Of a DNA stretch of 64,000 bases, positions 19,280 through 28,574 are shown one piece after another. Below the pieces are notes generated by a model, which searched no databases, was not told the DNA's origin, and was given only the letters and a program-made list of their open reading frames with translations. The DNA comes from Gallionellaceae bacterium. GTDB taxonomy: Bacteria; Pseudomonadota; Gammaproteobacteria; Burkholderiales; Gallionellaceae. The first letter of the stretch is position 1; each line of letters begins with the position of its first letter. Position numbers and translations under genes: made by a program. The stretch lies in NCBI GenBank assembly GCA_030823955.1, contig JAVBYO010000006.1:101671-165670 (forward strand), given 5' to 3'.

Positions 19280-20900
19280 CCTTCTTCGACTGACTCATAC
19301 TCACAATGGCGCAAGCGATGGACTCTCCCAACTCACAACTCCTCGCCATCTCTTTCATGGCACCAGACTGGTCTCCCATCGCCTTTAATACGACACCTCT
19401 GCTGTAGTGCACCCTGGCATTCGTTGCGCCTAGCTCGATCACCCTGTCTAATTCGGCCAAGGCCTCGTTGTAACGCTTGGCACCATAATATGCGAAAGCC
19501 AGTGCCATATAGACCTGCGGACGAGAGTGATCGATGGATAAAGATTTACGATAATCCGCGATAGCAGAATCCCAATCTTTCTTCTTGGCTGCATATAACG
19601 CACGGTTGTAATAGATACGCTGTGCTCCCAAGCGGTCTTCGCCCTGCAGCAACTTGGCCGCGTCATCCCACAACCGGTAGTTATCGGCAAACACCCACAA
19701 ACGATTCCATGCCAGCGGCACCAACAACAGTGCGGCCAATCCACCTGCCAGCATGATCTTTCTATCGGGCAAGAAACTGACCAGCACCGCCCACAACAAC
19801 ATCGTTCCCGGCAGCCACAGATAACTGCGGTACAACACAAAGCTCTCCTGCACACGTACAGTCGAAAACTCCGTCATGAATAACAGCCACGGATAGATCA
19901 AGGCAATACCGAGCAAACCGACCCGCCCTCCTCGCAATAAGCACCACAATGCGAATACACCGTAACTAATAAATGCGAGTAATCCTAACCAGCTTGTCCA
20001 ATCCACATAGGACAAGATAAACGGCTCTCTCATGTCTATCGACATCCATGCCGGATTAGGGATGAGCATAAGCAGACAATATTTGAAAAACAACCCGGCT
20101 TGAGTAAGAGCGCTCAATAAATGGGGAGCAACGAGCCCACTCAGCATCTCTTGCTGCCCGAACAGGCTGGCCGCATCTGGCTCGTATGCCACACCTAACA
20201 ATCCCTTCATGCGCATCATCACCAATAAGGCGACTAGAGCAAAACCAAACCAAGTGGCCCATAAAATTCGAGGCGAAAATTGAATACGCGCTCGAATCAT
20301 CCAAGTCAGCGGCAACAAAATAGCGGGAGCCATAATGCTGTGCTCCTTACTGAAGACAGCAAGGAAATAAGCCGCTACCGCCAAGGCCATATAGCGTTTT
20401 TTGTTCTCCAACAACCCGCGCAGATAGGCTAACTGCATCACCAAGGCAAACATTGTCGCCATCAAGATGCTGCGCTGTATCAGATACCCTACTCCATACA
20501 CCGCAAGCGGGTGACAGGCGAAGACCAAGGCTCCGAACCAAGCCCCCCAATTGGCTAGCCTTGCATTTTCTGCCTTGTTAATGAACAAACCAATCCATAA
20601 CCGCAGCAGCAGCAGCAGCAGCAGTACGCTCATGCCATGTATAAGTAGATTCTGTAGACGAAACACGGGGTCATCTACCGCAAAGAAAACCGAGGTGAAG
20701 CCTAAGGAAACATAGGGAAACCAACGAATGCGAAAATCAAATGGCTCGTCTGCAAAACCCAGCACTCCAGGAAAGAATGGCAGATCATCGAATACCAAGG
20801 GATTATCAAGAAATGGCAGATAAACCAAGAACACCAGCGCTAATAAGAGCAGCCCTTTGAATAAATCGCGAGGGAAGTACAGAATAGAAAAAGTATTCAT
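19242..20900 (-). CDS. Polytopic membrane protein with C-terminal TPRs (TMTC-like, putative GT-C glycosyltransferase)
   Basis: 552 aa with ~10 or more predicted membrane helices and three C-terminal TPR-like units (residues ~425-530: YYNRALYAAKKKDWDSAIAD, VYMALAFAYYGAKRYNEAL, VHYSRGVVLKAMG). The first periplasmic loop carries FDD (residues 37-39, DNPLVFDDLPFF), like the acidic motif of GT-C glycosyltransferases and TMTC O-mannosyltransferases. This is a similarity of plan, not proof of activity. The ATG at 20900 was preferred over a TTG 4 codons upstream. It lies just downstream of pilA behind a terminator, so a role in pilin or surface-protein glycosylation is a reasonable guess. Confidence 0.7.
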   Translation of the reverse strand: MNTFSILYFPRDLFKGLLLLALVFLVYLPFLDNPLVFDDLPFFPGVLGFADEPFDFRIRWFPYVSLGFTSVFFAVDDPVFRLQNLLIHGMSVLLLLLLLRLWIGLFINKAENARLANWGAWFGALVFACHPLAVYGVGYLIQRSILMATMFALVMQLAYLRGLLENKKRYMALAVAAYFLAVFSKEHSIMAPAILLPLTWMIRARIQFSPRILWATWFGFALVALLVMMRMKGLLGVAYEPDAASLFGQQEMLSGLVAPHLLSALTQAGLFFKYCLLMLIPNPAWMSIDMREPFILSYVDWTSWLGLLAFISYGVFALWCLLRGGRVGLLGIALIYPWLLFMTEFSTVRVQESFVLYRSYLWLPGTMLLWAVLVSFLPDRKIMLAGGLAALLLVPLAWNRLWVFADNYRLWDDAAKLLQGEDRLGAQRIYYNRALYAAKKKDWDSAIADYRKSLSIDHSRPQVYMALAFAYYGAKRYNEALAELDRVIELGATNARVHYSRGVVLKAMGDQSGAMKEMARSCELGESIACAIVSMSQSKKASSSSVAPLRSP

Positions 20901-20931
20901 AGTCTCGAGCAAGCCATCACTCTACAGAAAT

Positions 20932-20959
20932 GCAAAACCCCTCCGAAGAGGGGTTTTGC
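20932..20959 (-). terminator. Rho-independent terminator after pilA
   Basis: Perfect 12-bp stem GCAAAACCCCTC / GAGGGGTTTTGC with a 4-nt loop. It lies 23 bp after the pilA stop and ends in a T-rich run on the minus strand. Confidence 0.85.
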
Positions 20960-20982
20960 ATATTCAACAGCTACCAATTTAA

Positions 20983-21426
20983 TTAGCAAGTGAAGTATTT
21001 CTTCAGGATAGTATCTGTGCTGGTGCAGGTATTAGTCCAAGACATGGCCGACTGCCCTGCAGTTGTGCTTGGTGTCATAGTAATGGTCGTTGTATCGATA
21101 CCAGTCTTGATGTTCTGCAGCGTAACAACGAGTGCACCGGTAGTAGCAGTCTGTGAGATAGAGGCAACTTCAGTGCCCAAAGTCGGGCCAGTAGAAGGCA
21201 ATCCAATGGTAGTCCATGCATCTGCGGTTGTTGGCATGGAGCCTTGCTCTTGGTAGTACATTGCAACGGCCAATTTAACTGGATCAACGGATGCGGATAC
21301 TTTGGACAGTTTGGCCTTGACGATGTAGTCCTGGTAAGCAGGAATCGCTACCGCAGCCAAGATACCAATGATCGCTACAACGATCATCAATTCGATCAGG
21401 GTAAAACCTTTTTGTACTTGTTTCAT
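20983..21426 (-). CDS. pilA: Type IV major pilin
   Basis: Type IVa pilin subunit. The short leader MKQVQKG is cut before Phe+1, and Glu+5 is present ([28 protein letters not shown]). The 147-aa precursor has a C-terminal disulfide loop (Cys in NTCTSTD and the final Cys in KKYFTC). The globular part is unusually rich in Thr/Ser and poor in charge, which would suit O-glycosylation. The ATG at 21426 has AGGAG 6 nt upstream and gives the canonical leader. A sigma-54-like promoter lies ~55-70 bp upstream, and a strong terminator follows. No other pilus genes are nearby. Confidence 0.95.
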   Translation of the reverse strand: MKQVQKGFTLIELMIVVAIIGILAAVAIPAYQDYIVKAKLSKVSASVDPVKLAVAMYYQEQGSMPTTADAWTTIGLPSTGPTLGTEVASISQTATTGALVVTLQNIKTGIDTTTITMTPSTTAGQSAMSWTNTCTSTDTILKKYFTC

Positions 21427-21479
21427 GTTGAGGCTCCTTTGATGTTGATAGGTACACACGAGGTGTGCGGCGGAATATA

Positions 21480-21497
21480 TGCAGGATGCGTGCCAAG
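21480..21497 (-). promoter_or_regulatory. Sigma-54-type promoter of pilA
   Basis: Minus strand reads CTTGGCACGCATCCTGCA. It has TGGCACG, a 4-nt spacer and CTGCA, one mismatch from the TGGCACG-N4-TTGCA consensus. The predicted transcript starts near 21469, about 42 nt before the pilA ATG. RpoN/PilR control of pilA is established in Pseudomonas and relatives. Confidence 0.75.
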
Positions 21498-21628
21498 CTC
21501 ACCAGTAGATTACATTGACACTAAAATCATGCAACTCCTTTACATAAGCGGCCAAAGCGACGGATCAAGGTGATTTTTGGGATGCCCCGTGAACAGCATC
21601 CACGCCGAGGTGCGATTTCCGTCAACCG

Positions 21629-21649
21629 AAGTGACGATTTTCGTCACTT
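21629..21649 (-). terminator. Hairpin at the end of tyrS
   Basis: Perfect 9-bp stem AAGTGACGA / TCGTCACTT with a 3-nt loop, directly after the tyrS stop. There is no clear U-run, so termination may be weak. Confidence 0.4.
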
Positions 21650-22846
21650 TCAGGCCAGCGTCACCCGCCCGAACTTGCGTTTGCCGACCTGAGCGACAAC
21701 AACCTCTCCCGCTTTGAGCTGCAAGGCTTTGTCGCTGACTTTTTCACCATCCAGCTTCACGCCCCCTTGCTCGATCATGCGCAATGCCTCGGAGGTGCTG
21801 GCCACCAGATTGGCCTGTTTCAGCAACTGGGCGATGCCGATGCTGCCATCGACACAGGCAACCGTGATCTCCGACATATCGTCCGGCAACACGCCTTTCT
21901 GGAAACGCGCTTCAAATTCAGCCAGCGCGTCTTCGGCAGCCTTTTGCGCATGAAAACGGGCTACGATCTCCTGTGCCAGCAGCACTTTGATATCGCGCGG
22001 GTTGCGCCCGTTCGCCACCTCTTCTTTGAAATTGGTGATCTGCGCCAAGCTGCGGAAAGACAACAACTCAAAGTAGCGCCACATCAAGTCATCGGAGACG
22101 GACATCAACTTGCCGAACATCTCGGTCGGGGTGTCGGTGATGCCGACGTAGTTGCCCAGCGACTTGGACATCTTGTTGATGCCGTCCAGACCTTCCAGCA
22201 ACGGCATGGTGAGCACGCACTGTTGCGGCTGACCGTGATGTTTTTGCAGCTCGCGCCCCATCAATAGGTTGAATTTCTGGTCGGTGCCGCCGAGTTCGAT
22301 GTCGGCCTTGAGCGCGACGGAGTCGTAGCCCTGCACCAGCGGGTAGATGAATTCGTGGATAGCGATAGGCTGGTTGTTCTTGTAACGCTTGGAGAAATCG
22401 TCGCGTTCCAGCATCTGCGCCACAGTGTGGGTAGCCGCCAGACGAATCAGATCGACCGCGCTGAACTTGTCCATCCAGGTGGAATTGAACACGACTTCGG
22501 TCTTGGCCGGGTCGAGTACCTTAAACACCTGTTCTTTATAACTCTGCGCATTGGCAAGCACCTGCTCACGGGTCAGAGGCGGACGGGTGGCGTTCTTGCC
22601 GGTGGGGTCGCCGATCATGCCGGTGAAATCGCCGATCAGGAATAAGGCGTGGTGGCCGAGATCCTGCAACTGGCGCATCTTGTTAAGCAGCACGGTATGC
22701 CCCAAGTGCAGATCGGGCGCGGTGGGGTCGAATCCGGCTTTGATACGCAACGGACGATTTTGCGCAAGCTTCTGTTTCAATTCGTGTTCCAGCAGCAGCT
22801 CATCCGCGCCGCGCTTGATGATGTCCAAGGTGTTTTGCTGTGTCAT
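21650..22846 (-). CDS. tyrS: Tyrosine--tRNA ligase
   Basis: Class Ic synthetase charging tRNA-Tyr. From the ATG at 22846 it is 398 aa: HIGH-type HLGH at residues 47-50 ([14 protein letters not shown]), a KMSKS motif beginning at residue 225 ([14 protein letters not shown]), and a C-terminal S4 RNA-binding domain ([21 protein letters not shown]). The frame is open 58 codons further upstream, but that region has no family similarity and lies in the intergenic space shared with the divergent M23 gene. The start [18 protein letters not shown] was chosen by family alignment. Confidence 0.95.
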   Translation of the reverse strand: MTQQNTLDIIKRGADELLLEHELKQKLAQNRPLRIKAGFDPTAPDLHLGHTVLLNKMRQLQDLGHHALFLIGDFTGMIGDPTGKNATRPPLTREQVLANAQSYKEQVFKVLDPAKTEVVFNSTWMDKFSAVDLIRLAATHTVAQMLERDDFSKRYKNNQPIAIHEFIYPLVQGYDSVALKADIELGGTDQKFNLLMGRELQKHHGQPQQCVLTMPLLEGLDGINKMSKSLGNYVGITDTPTEMFGKLMSVSDDLMWRYFELLSFRSLAQITNFKEEVANGRNPRDIKVLLAQEIVARFHAQKAAEDALAEFEARFQKGVLPDDMSEITVACVDGSIGIAQLLKQANLVASTSEALRMIEQGGVKLDGEKVSDKALQLKAGEVVVAQVGKRKFGRVTLA

Positions 22847-22959
22847 ATCCAAAAGTTCAAGTTGATTAGAACATCCTCCGCCACTCGTCCGGCGTTTTCT
22901 GCCGCTTGTCGCTCTTGAAGCGCCGTTTAGTCCAAGTGCTTGAAATTCCCCGGCGGATT

Positions 22960-22987
22960 TTGAGGCCATGCCGCTTTCTGTTAAAGT
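22960..22987 (+). promoter_or_regulatory. Possible promoter of the M23 peptidase-anmK pair
   Basis: TTGAGG (22960-22965), a 16-bp spacer and TAAAGT (22982-22987), about 63 bp before the M23 start, in the 204-bp gap with divergent tyrS. Weak match. Confidence 0.35.
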
Positions 22988-23050
22988 GGCGGCCATTTCG
23001 ACGAAGCGACATCTCGTCAAGCCGATAATCTGCTGCCTTGGGAGGCGCGA

Positions 23051-24349
23051 ATGTTACCGCAAAACACTTTGTTACACGCGCACAAAATGAAGCTGCGCTG
23101 GTTTGTCACCTTGTCCACCCTGCCTTTGCTGGGTGTCGTGACCGCTTTCGGTATCATGCCGCAAACAGCATTCAATGCCTCCGCACAAAAGACCATCGTG
23201 GAAGAGATCAGCCTGCCGCTGGTGGCCGAATCGTCCGCCACGACCGCCACGTTCTGGCGCAATGAGCGGGTGCAACGCGGGGATACCGTAGCCGAACTGT
23301 TGCGCCGCCTGAACGTTGAAGATGCCGCAGCAACCAATTATCTGCTCAAAGACCGTGCCGCCGAGCCCCTGCGCCAATTGAGCGTGGGTAAAGAAGTGCA
23401 GTCAGAGATCGCCGCCGATGGCAGCTTGCTGGCATTGCGTTTCCTCGGCAACAGCGGCAATCAGATCGTGATCGAAAAGGCCGGTAACGGCTATGCGACC
23501 AATTCGCTACCGGTTCAGCTCGAGCAACGGGTGTTCATGCGCACCGGCGAGATCAAATCCACCCTGTACGCGGCGACCGATGCGGCCGGATTGACCGATC
23601 CCGTAGCAAACCAGATGGCAGAGATCTTCGGCGGCGATATCGACTTTCACCGTGACCTGCGCAAAGGCGACAAATTCACGGTCATCTATGAGATGACTTA
23701 TAGCAACGGCGAAGCGGTGCGTTCCGGCCGCATCCTTGCCGCCGAGTTCATCAATCAGGGTCACGCCTACCGCGCGTTCTATTATCAAACCAGCGATACG
23801 ACCGGCGATTATTTCACTCCGGAAGGCAAGAGTACGCACAAGGCCTTCCTGCGTTCGCCCATCGAATTTTCCCGTGTCAGTTCCGGCTTCAGCTCATCCC
23901 GTTTCCATCCAGTGCTGAACAAATGGCGCGCCCACAAAGGGGTGGACTATGCCGCACCGACTGGCACCAAAGTCAAAGTCACTGCGGATGGCGTGATTGC
24001 CTTCGTCGGCCAAAAGGGCGGCTACGGTAATGTGGTGACGGTCAATCATCAAGGGCGCTACACCACGGTTTACGGGCACCTGTCGCGTTTTGCCACCGGC
24101 CTGCACCGTGGACAACGCGTCAGCCAGGGCGAGATCGTCGGTAATGTCGGCATGACCGGCCTAGCCAGCGGCCCGCATTTACATTACGAATTCAAGATCG
24201 ACGGTACGCAACGTGACCCCTTGCGCGTCGCACTGCCCGATGCCGCCCCGATCAGCGCGGCACAACGCTCCGCCTTTCTGGAAGCGACGCTCGACCTGAA
24301 CGAACGCCTGGCCATGTTGCGCAACGCCCGCTTGGCCAAACTGGATTGA
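23051..24349 (+). CDS. M23-family peptidoglycan DD-metalloendopeptidase (MepM/YebA-like)
   Basis: Envelope endopeptidase that would cut peptide cross-links in murein. The 432 aa include an N-terminal membrane anchor or signal (residues ~13-36, [19 protein letters not shown]), a LysM/OapA-like segment ([19 protein letters not shown]) and a C-terminal LytM domain. Zinc ligands are intact: His295 and Asp299 in HKGVD, His378 in PHLHYEF, with His376 catalytic. GGGAGG lies 7 nt before the ATG. anmK begins 10 bp after its stop, and a bactofilin lies 1.5 kb away on the opposite strand, so this is a peptidoglycan-related neighbourhood. Confidence 0.92.
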   Translation: MLPQNTLLHAHKMKLRWFVTLSTLPLLGVVTAFGIMPQTAFNASAQKTIVEEISLPLVAESSATTATFWRNERVQRGDTVAELLRRLNVEDAAATNYLLKDRAAEPLRQLSVGKEVQSEIAADGSLLALRFLGNSGNQIVIEKAGNGYATNSLPVQLEQRVFMRTGEIKSTLYAATDAAGLTDPVANQMAEIFGGDIDFHRDLRKGDKFTVIYEMTYSNGEAVRSGRILAAEFINQGHAYRAFYYQTSDTTGDYFTPEGKSTHKAFLRSPIEFSRVSSGFSSSRFHPVLNKWRAHKGVDYAAPTGTKVKVTADGVIAFVGQKGGYGNVVTVNHQGRYTTVYGHLSRFATGLHRGQRVSQGEIVGNVGMTGLASGPHLHYEFKIDGTQRDPLRVALPDAAPISAAQRSAFLEATLDLNERLAMLRNARLAKLD

Positions 24350-24359
24350 TTCGCCTCAG

Positions 24360-25457
24360 GTGAACCGTCCGGAGCTTTATATCGGCATCATGTCCGGCAC
24401 CAGCCTGGACGGCATCGATACCGCACTGGTCGATCTATCGGGCGATACTCCTGCGCTGCTTGCCTCCCACTATCAGGCGTATCCACCGGGCATCAAAGAC
24501 GCGTTACTGGCACTGCATCACCCTGCACCGAACGAACTCCACCAGTCACAGCTTATCTCCAACGAATTGGCGCGCGCATACGCTGAAGCGACCCATGCCC
24601 TGCTCAAAGGAGCCGGAGTACAGGCGGATCAGGTACAAGCCATCGGCTGCCACGGCCAGACCGTGCGCCATCGACCGGAACATGGCTACACCATACAACT
24701 CAACAATGCCGCATTATTGGCGGAGCTGACGCATATCCATGTGGTGAGCGATTTCCGCAGCCGCGACATCGCCGCCGGGGGTCAAGGCGCCCCGCTGGTA
24801 CCCGCTTTCCATGCCCTGGCGTTGCGCCACGCGACTACCCATCGTGCCATCCTCAACATTGGCGGCATCGCCAATTTGACCGATCTTCCAGCTACCGACA
24901 AGGTGAGCGGTTTCGACACGGGGCCTGGCAATCTGCTGATGGATGCCTGGATCGGCAAACATCTCGATCTCCCTTATGACAAAGACGGCGCTTGGGCCGC
25001 CAGCGGCAAGGTGATTCCAGCATTGTTGGCGCGCCTGCTGGCAGAACCGTTTTTCACGATGGCACCGCCCAAAAGCACAGGTCGTGACCTGTTCAACGTC
25101 GCCTGGCTGGAAAGACTGTTGCACGGAAACGAATCAGCCGCCGATGTGCAAGCGACCCTGCTCGCACTCACCGTCACCAGCATCGCGGATGCCGTAAAAC
25201 GTTTCTGCCCCGGCACCAAAGAGCTCTATCTGTGCGGCGGGGGCGCGCACAATGGGACACTCGCCGCCCATCTGCAACAGGCGCTGCCGCGATGCCATAT
25301 CCAGAAGACCGAAGCACTAGGGATCGCCGCCGACTGGATGGAGGCGATTGCCTTCGCCTGGCTGGCACAACAGACCCTGCACCTGCGCCCGGCCAATCTG
25401 CCTGTCGTCACCGGAGCAAAACACCCCTGCGTGCTGGGCGCGATCTATCCGGCCTGA
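24360..25457 (+). CDS. anmK: Anhydro-N-acetylmuramic acid kinase
   Basis: Cytosolic murein-recycling enzyme: opens and phosphorylates 1,6-anhydro-MurNAc to MurNAc-6-phosphate. The 365 aa begin MNRPELYIGIMSGTSLDGID, with the family GTSLDGID phosphate loop at residues ~13-20. Other conserved parts: GCHGQTVRHRP, NIGGIANLT, FDTGPGNLLMDAW and LCGGGAHNGTL. The start is a GTG at 24360, 10 bp after the M23 peptidase stop, with only a weak ribosome site. The pairing of a murein hydrolase with a recycling kinase is functionally consistent. Confidence 0.95.
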   Translation: MNRPELYIGIMSGTSLDGIDTALVDLSGDTPALLASHYQAYPPGIKDALLALHHPAPNELHQSQLISNELARAYAEATHALLKGAGVQADQVQAIGCHGQTVRHRPEHGYTIQLNNAALLAELTHIHVVSDFRSRDIAAGGQGAPLVPAFHALALRHATTHRAILNIGGIANLTDLPATDKVSGFDTGPGNLLMDAWIGKHLDLPYDKDGAWAASGKVIPALLARLLAEPFFTMAPPKSTGRDLFNVAWLERLLHGNESAADVQATLLALTVTSIADAVKRFCPGTKELYLCGGGAHNGTLAAHLQQALPRCHIQKTEALGIAADWMEAIAFAWLAQQTLHLRPANLPVVTGAKHPCVLGAIYPA

Positions 25458-25465
25458 ACAAAGCA

Positions 25466-25488
25466 AACGGGGCGCAGCGCGCCCCGTT
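25466..25488. terminator. Hairpin between convergent anmK and erpA
   Basis: Perfect 10-bp stem AACGGGGCGC / GCGCCCCGTT with a 3-nt loop, 9 bp after the anmK stop and 23 bp after the erpA stop. It could serve both directions, though the U-tract is short. Confidence 0.65.
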
Positions 25489-25510
25489 CCTTGCAACATC
25501 CCGCCCTGCC

Positions 25511-25861
25511 TTACGCCGAGAACGACGAACCGCACCCGCAGGTGGTGGTGGCATTCGGATTCTTGATGACGAACTGCGAGCCTTCCAGTCCCTCGGTGTA
25601 ATCGATCTCCGCACCGACCAGATACTGGAAGCTCATCGGGTCGATCAGGAGCTGTACGCCGTTCTTGCTCATCACCGTGTCGTCTTCGTTGGTCACCTCA
25701 TCGAAAGTGAAGCCGTATTGGAAACCGGAACAGCCGCCGCCGCTAACGAACACGCGCAGCTTCAGTTCGGTATTGCCCTCTTCCTCTATCAACTGCTTCA
25801 CCTTGTTCGCCGCGTTGTCGGTGAACAGCAACGGGTCTTGCATATCAGCCACTGTATTCAT
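25511..25861 (-). CDS. erpA: Iron-sulfur cluster insertion protein ErpA
   Basis: A-type carrier delivering Fe-S clusters to apoproteins. The 116 aa carry three conserved cysteines: Cys44 ([10 protein letters not shown]) and Cys108/Cys110 (CGCGSSFS). The acidic [10 protein letters not shown] and the segment [31 protein letters not shown] are typical of ErpA. It is the last gene of the minus-strand series argC-DUF6776-bactofilin-erpA, 19 bp after the bactofilin. Fe-S enzymes in the window that would need it include AcnD. Confidence 0.95.
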   Translation of the reverse strand: MNTVADMQDPLLFTDNAANKVKQLIEEEGNTELKLRVFVSGGGCSGFQYGFTFDEVTNEDDTVMSKNGVQLLIDPMSFQYLVGAEIDYTEGLEGSQFVIKNPNATTTCGCGSSFSA

Positions 25862-25880
25862 TTTTTACTCCTCAAGAATT

Positions 25881-26288
25881 TTATGATTCTGCACCGCTCA
25901 ATTTCAGAGTCACCACTTTATCAGCGGCCTCCGCCAAATGGATCAGCTTGCCCTCGACGATCGCCCCCAATTGGATCTCCAATGTCTTGTAATGCACGTC
26001 GCCAACAAGTTTGGCCTTGCTCTGCAACTCCAGATATTCTGATGCCCGCACCGGCCCTGTCACGACACCGTTTGCCACCAGATGGGTCACACTGATCTCG
26101 CCATCCACCCGCGCATGCTCACTCAACACCAGCGTGCTCTGTTTGCCTGGATCGGCGATGACGTTGCCATCGATCTGTCCGTCCACCCGCAATCCCCCGC
26201 TGAACAGCAAATCTCCTTTTACTCTGGTCCCTGCGCCAATCAAAGAATCGATACGATTCTGCGGCTTACTCGGTCGGCTACCAAACAT
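25881..26288 (-). CDS. Bactofilin (polymer-forming cytoskeletal protein)
   Basis: 135-aa bactofilin. The core is a short-repeat beta-helix with glycine and hydrophobic periodicity: IGAGTRVKGDLLFSGGLRVDG, GNVIADPGKQSTLVLSEHA, RVDGEISVTHLVANGVVTG, YLELQSKAKLVGDVHYKTLEI and GAIVEGKLIH. A short basic N-terminal tail (MFGSRPSKPQNR) may help membrane contact. Bactofilins form filaments that localise cell-wall enzymes in several bacteria. It lies 11 bp after a coiled-coil membrane protein and near an M23 endopeptidase, so a cell-shape or wall-patterning role is a fair inference. Confidence 0.92.
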   Translation of the reverse strand: MFGSRPSKPQNRIDSLIGAGTRVKGDLLFSGGLRVDGQIDGNVIADPGKQSTLVLSEHARVDGEISVTHLVANGVVTGPVRASEYLELQSKAKLVGDVHYKTLEIQLGAIVEGKLIHLAEAADKVVTLKLSGAES

Positions 26289-26299
26289 CCTGTTCTCCC

Positions 26300-27043
26300 T
26301 TAATTCAGCGCGATAGTCTGTTTGACTTTGGGGACTTGCGCCCCCTTCTCGAACACCCTGACCTGGACACTTTCAACCCGCATCTCCGGGGGCACCTTAA
26401 AGACCCAGTCCACACGCTGATAATATTTGAAATTCAGCTGATGCGCCGCGATATCGGGCGAGTCTTCCTGCGGGAATTGTATCACTACTTTTTTGCCGTC
26501 CAACTCGCCATCTACCAGCAATTGCAGATTCCCCTGAAACTCTTTTCCGCGCCGCTGGATATTTTGTACCAACAATAAGCGACAGTGATATTCACCCGGC
26601 AAAGCATCCGGCTCGACTTTCAGACGATGTATGCTCAGATCCGCCTCCTTCCCTGCCGTCAACGGCAGGTTCTGGAAGAACGACAGATCATCCTGCAGGC
26701 GAGCATTCTCCTCGTTCAGGCTCTTTACCTGAACGGCGGTCTCCAGCATCGCCGAGCGATCGATCTGCGCCTGGCGCTCGTCGGAAGCGAGCTTCGTTGC
26801 CATCTTGGCATTTTCCGCCTCAAGATAGGCCACGCGCTCACGCAACTCTTCCAATTCCTTTTCTGCCAAACCTCGATGGAAACCGGCCAGCTCCAGCCCC
26901 GAATCGTAAGCCCACCATACCATGCTCCCAGCCGCCACGATGAACGGAACCATGATCGCCCAGCGCACATACCAGGGTACATGCGGACGCACCGACAAGC
27001 GCGGCGCGGAGATGCTGAACTTTCGCCTGAATTTCCTGATCAT
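26300..27043 (-). CDS. DUF6776-like membrane-anchored coiled-coil protein
   Basis: 247 aa of unknown function. A basic cytoplasmic N-terminus (MIRKFRRKFS) is followed by one membrane helix (~27-46), then a coiled coil (~58-125: EKELEELRERVAYLEAENAKMATKL, LNEENARLQDDLSFFQNL), and a C-terminal beta-rich domain (~135-245: LPGEYHCRLLLVQNIQRRGKEF, LQLLVDGELDG, INFKYYQR-type pattern). The last ~110 residues are probably periplasmic. It starts 2 bp after the argC stop and precedes the bactofilin by 11 bp, which suggests a partner or anchor role. The DUF number is from memory. Confidence 0.75.
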   Translation of the reverse strand: MIRKFRRKFSISAPRLSVRPHVPWYVRWAIMVPFIVAAGSMVWWAYDSGLELAGFHRGLAEKELEELRERVAYLEAENAKMATKLASDERQAQIDRSAMLETAVQVKSLNEENARLQDDLSFFQNLPLTAGKEADLSIHRLKVEPDALPGEYHCRLLLVQNIQRRGKEFQGNLQLLVDGELDGKKVVIQFPQEDSPDIAAHQLNFKYYQRVDWVFKVPPEMRVESVQVRVFEKGAQVPKVKQTIALN

Positions 27044-27045
27044 GC

Positions 27046-28074
27046 TCAGGGCAACAAAGGCAATACGCGGAGAGCCGTCGCCTCCGGCAGATCGAACATG
27101 ATATTCAGGTTCTGCACCGCCTGCCCGGCCGCGCCTTTGACCAAATTATCAATCACCGACAAAATCACCACCGTATCGCCGCCTTGTGGACGATGCACCG
27201 CGATACGGCAATGGTTGGAGCCGCGCACCGAACGTGTCTCCGGCATACTGCCTGCAGGCAACACGTCGACGAAAGCCTCCTTGGCGTAACGTTGCTCGAA
27301 CAATGCCTGCAAATCCGCATCCGCTTTGAGCCGCGCATACAAGGTGGCATGGATGCCGCGTATCATCGGTGTCAGATGCGGCACAAAGGTCAGCCCCACC
27401 GGCTTGCCGGAAACATTGGCCAGCCCCTGCCGAATCTCCGGCAGATGCCGGTGCCCGCCGACACCATAAGCTTTGAAGTTGTCCGATGCCTCGGAGAACA
27501 ATGTCGCGATCTCCGCCTTGCGCCCCGCCCCCGACACTCCCGATTTTGCATCAGCGATCAAAGATCCCGTGTCGATCAATCCCGCCTCCAGCAGGGGGAT
27601 GAAACCCAGTTGCACCGCCGTGGGATAACACCCGGGATTGGCGACCAGCCGCGCCTGTTTGATCTTGTCCCGATTCACTTCCGGCAGACCGTACACCGCC
27701 TCCGCCACGAGGTCGGAGCAGGCGTGGGGCATGCCATACCATTTCTCCCACTCGGCGATATCCTTGATGCGAAAATCCGCCGCCAGATCGATGACCCGCA
27801 CCCCAGCATCCAGCAAGGCGCGCGTCTGCTGCATGGCGATGCCGTTGGGTGTGGCGAAGAACACCACGTCACACTGCTCAAGATGCGCCTCATCGGGATG
27901 AGTGAAGACCAGATCGACATAGCCGCGCAGACTCGGAAACATCTGGCTGACCGGCGTGCCCGCATCGGCGCGCGAGGTGATGACTTGCAGCACGACCTGT
28001 GGGTGCTGCGCCAGCAAACGCAGCAATTCGACGCCCGTATATCCCGTGCCACCTACGATACCGACCTTGATCAC
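27046..28074 (-). CDS. argC: N-acetyl-gamma-glutamyl-phosphate reductase
   Basis: NADPH-dependent reduction in arginine synthesis giving N-acetylglutamate semialdehyde. Length 342 aa. The Rossmann motif [14 protein letters not shown] is at residues ~8-21, the catalytic cysteine lies in [13 protein letters not shown], and [11 protein letters not shown] is conserved. It starts with GTG at 28074, preceded by GGGAGCAGGAT. It is the first gene after the rpsI terminator, and the reading continues into DUF6776 with a 2-bp gap. Confidence 0.95.
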   Translation of the reverse strand: MIKVGIVGGTGYTGVELLRLLAQHPQVVLQVITSRADAGTPVSQMFPSLRGYVDLVFTHPDEAHLEQCDVVFFATPNGIAMQQTRALLDAGVRVIDLAADFRIKDIAEWEKWYGMPHACSDLVAEAVYGLPEVNRDKIKQARLVANPGCYPTAVQLGFIPLLEAGLIDTGSLIADAKSGVSGAGRKAEIATLFSEASDNFKAYGVGGHRHLPEIRQGLANVSGKPVGLTFVPHLTPMIRGIHATLYARLKADADLQALFEQRYAKEAFVDVLPAGSMPETRSVRGSNHCRIAVHRPQGGDTVVILSVIDNLVKGAAGQAVQNLNIMFDLPEATALRVLPLLP

Positions 28075-28112
28075 ATCCTGCTCCCGTCTTGGTTTAAGCG
28101 TGAATGATAAAT

Positions 28113-28138
28113 GAAAAAACCGCCCGAAGGCGGTCTTT
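28113..28138 (-). terminator. Rho-independent terminator of rplM-rpsI
   Basis: Minus-strand stem ACCGCC-TTCG-GGCGGT followed by TTTTT, 42 bp after the rpsI stop. A canonical TTCG-loop terminator separating the ribosomal operon from argC. Confidence 0.88.
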
Positions 28139-28179
28139 CCAACACTCCCAGCAAGCCTCTCGATATACTCGAGACAGGC

Positions 28180-28572
28180 TTAACGCTTGGAGAATTGTTT
28201 CCTGCGACGCGCCTTGCGCAAACCGACCTTCTTACGCTCGACTTCACGCGCATCGCGAGTCACCAGACCGGCTTTGCTCAAAGTAGGCTTCAGATTTGCA
28301 TCGTAGTCGATCAATGCGCGAGTGATGCCATGACGCACCGCACCGGCTTGGCCGGATTCACCGCCGCCGGACACGTTCACCATGATGTCAAACTTGCCGA
28401 GCATCTCTGTCAGTTCCAGCGGCTGACGCACGACCATACGACCGGTTTCGCGCGAGAAGAACACGTCCAGCGGCTTGTCGTTAACAACGATGTCGCCCTT
28501 GCCCGGCTTCATAAATACGCGGGCTACTGCGCTTTTGCGACGGCCTGTGCCGTAGTTATAAGTTACGCTCAT
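28180..28572 (-). CDS. rpsI: 30S ribosomal protein S9
   Basis: 130-aa S9 (uS9) of the small subunit head, with the C-terminal tail reaching the P-site tRNA. Landmarks: [20 protein letters not shown] near the N-terminus, [19 protein letters not shown] in the middle, and the basic tail [14 protein letters not shown]. It follows rplM by 2 bp in the universally conserved L13-S9 operon and ends before a strong terminator. Confidence 0.97.
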   Translation of the reverse strand: MSVTYNYGTGRRKSAVARVFMKPGKGDIVVNDKPLDVFFSRETGRMVVRQPLELTEMLGKFDIMVNVSGGGESGQAGAVRHGITRALIDYDANLKPTLSKAGLVTRDAREVERKKVGLRKARRRKQFSKR

Positions 28573-28574
28573 GA

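Noticed and set aside
22847..23020. 58-codon upstream extension of tyrS
   Set aside because: Overlaps the intergenic promoter region; family alignment begins at [10 protein letters not shown].
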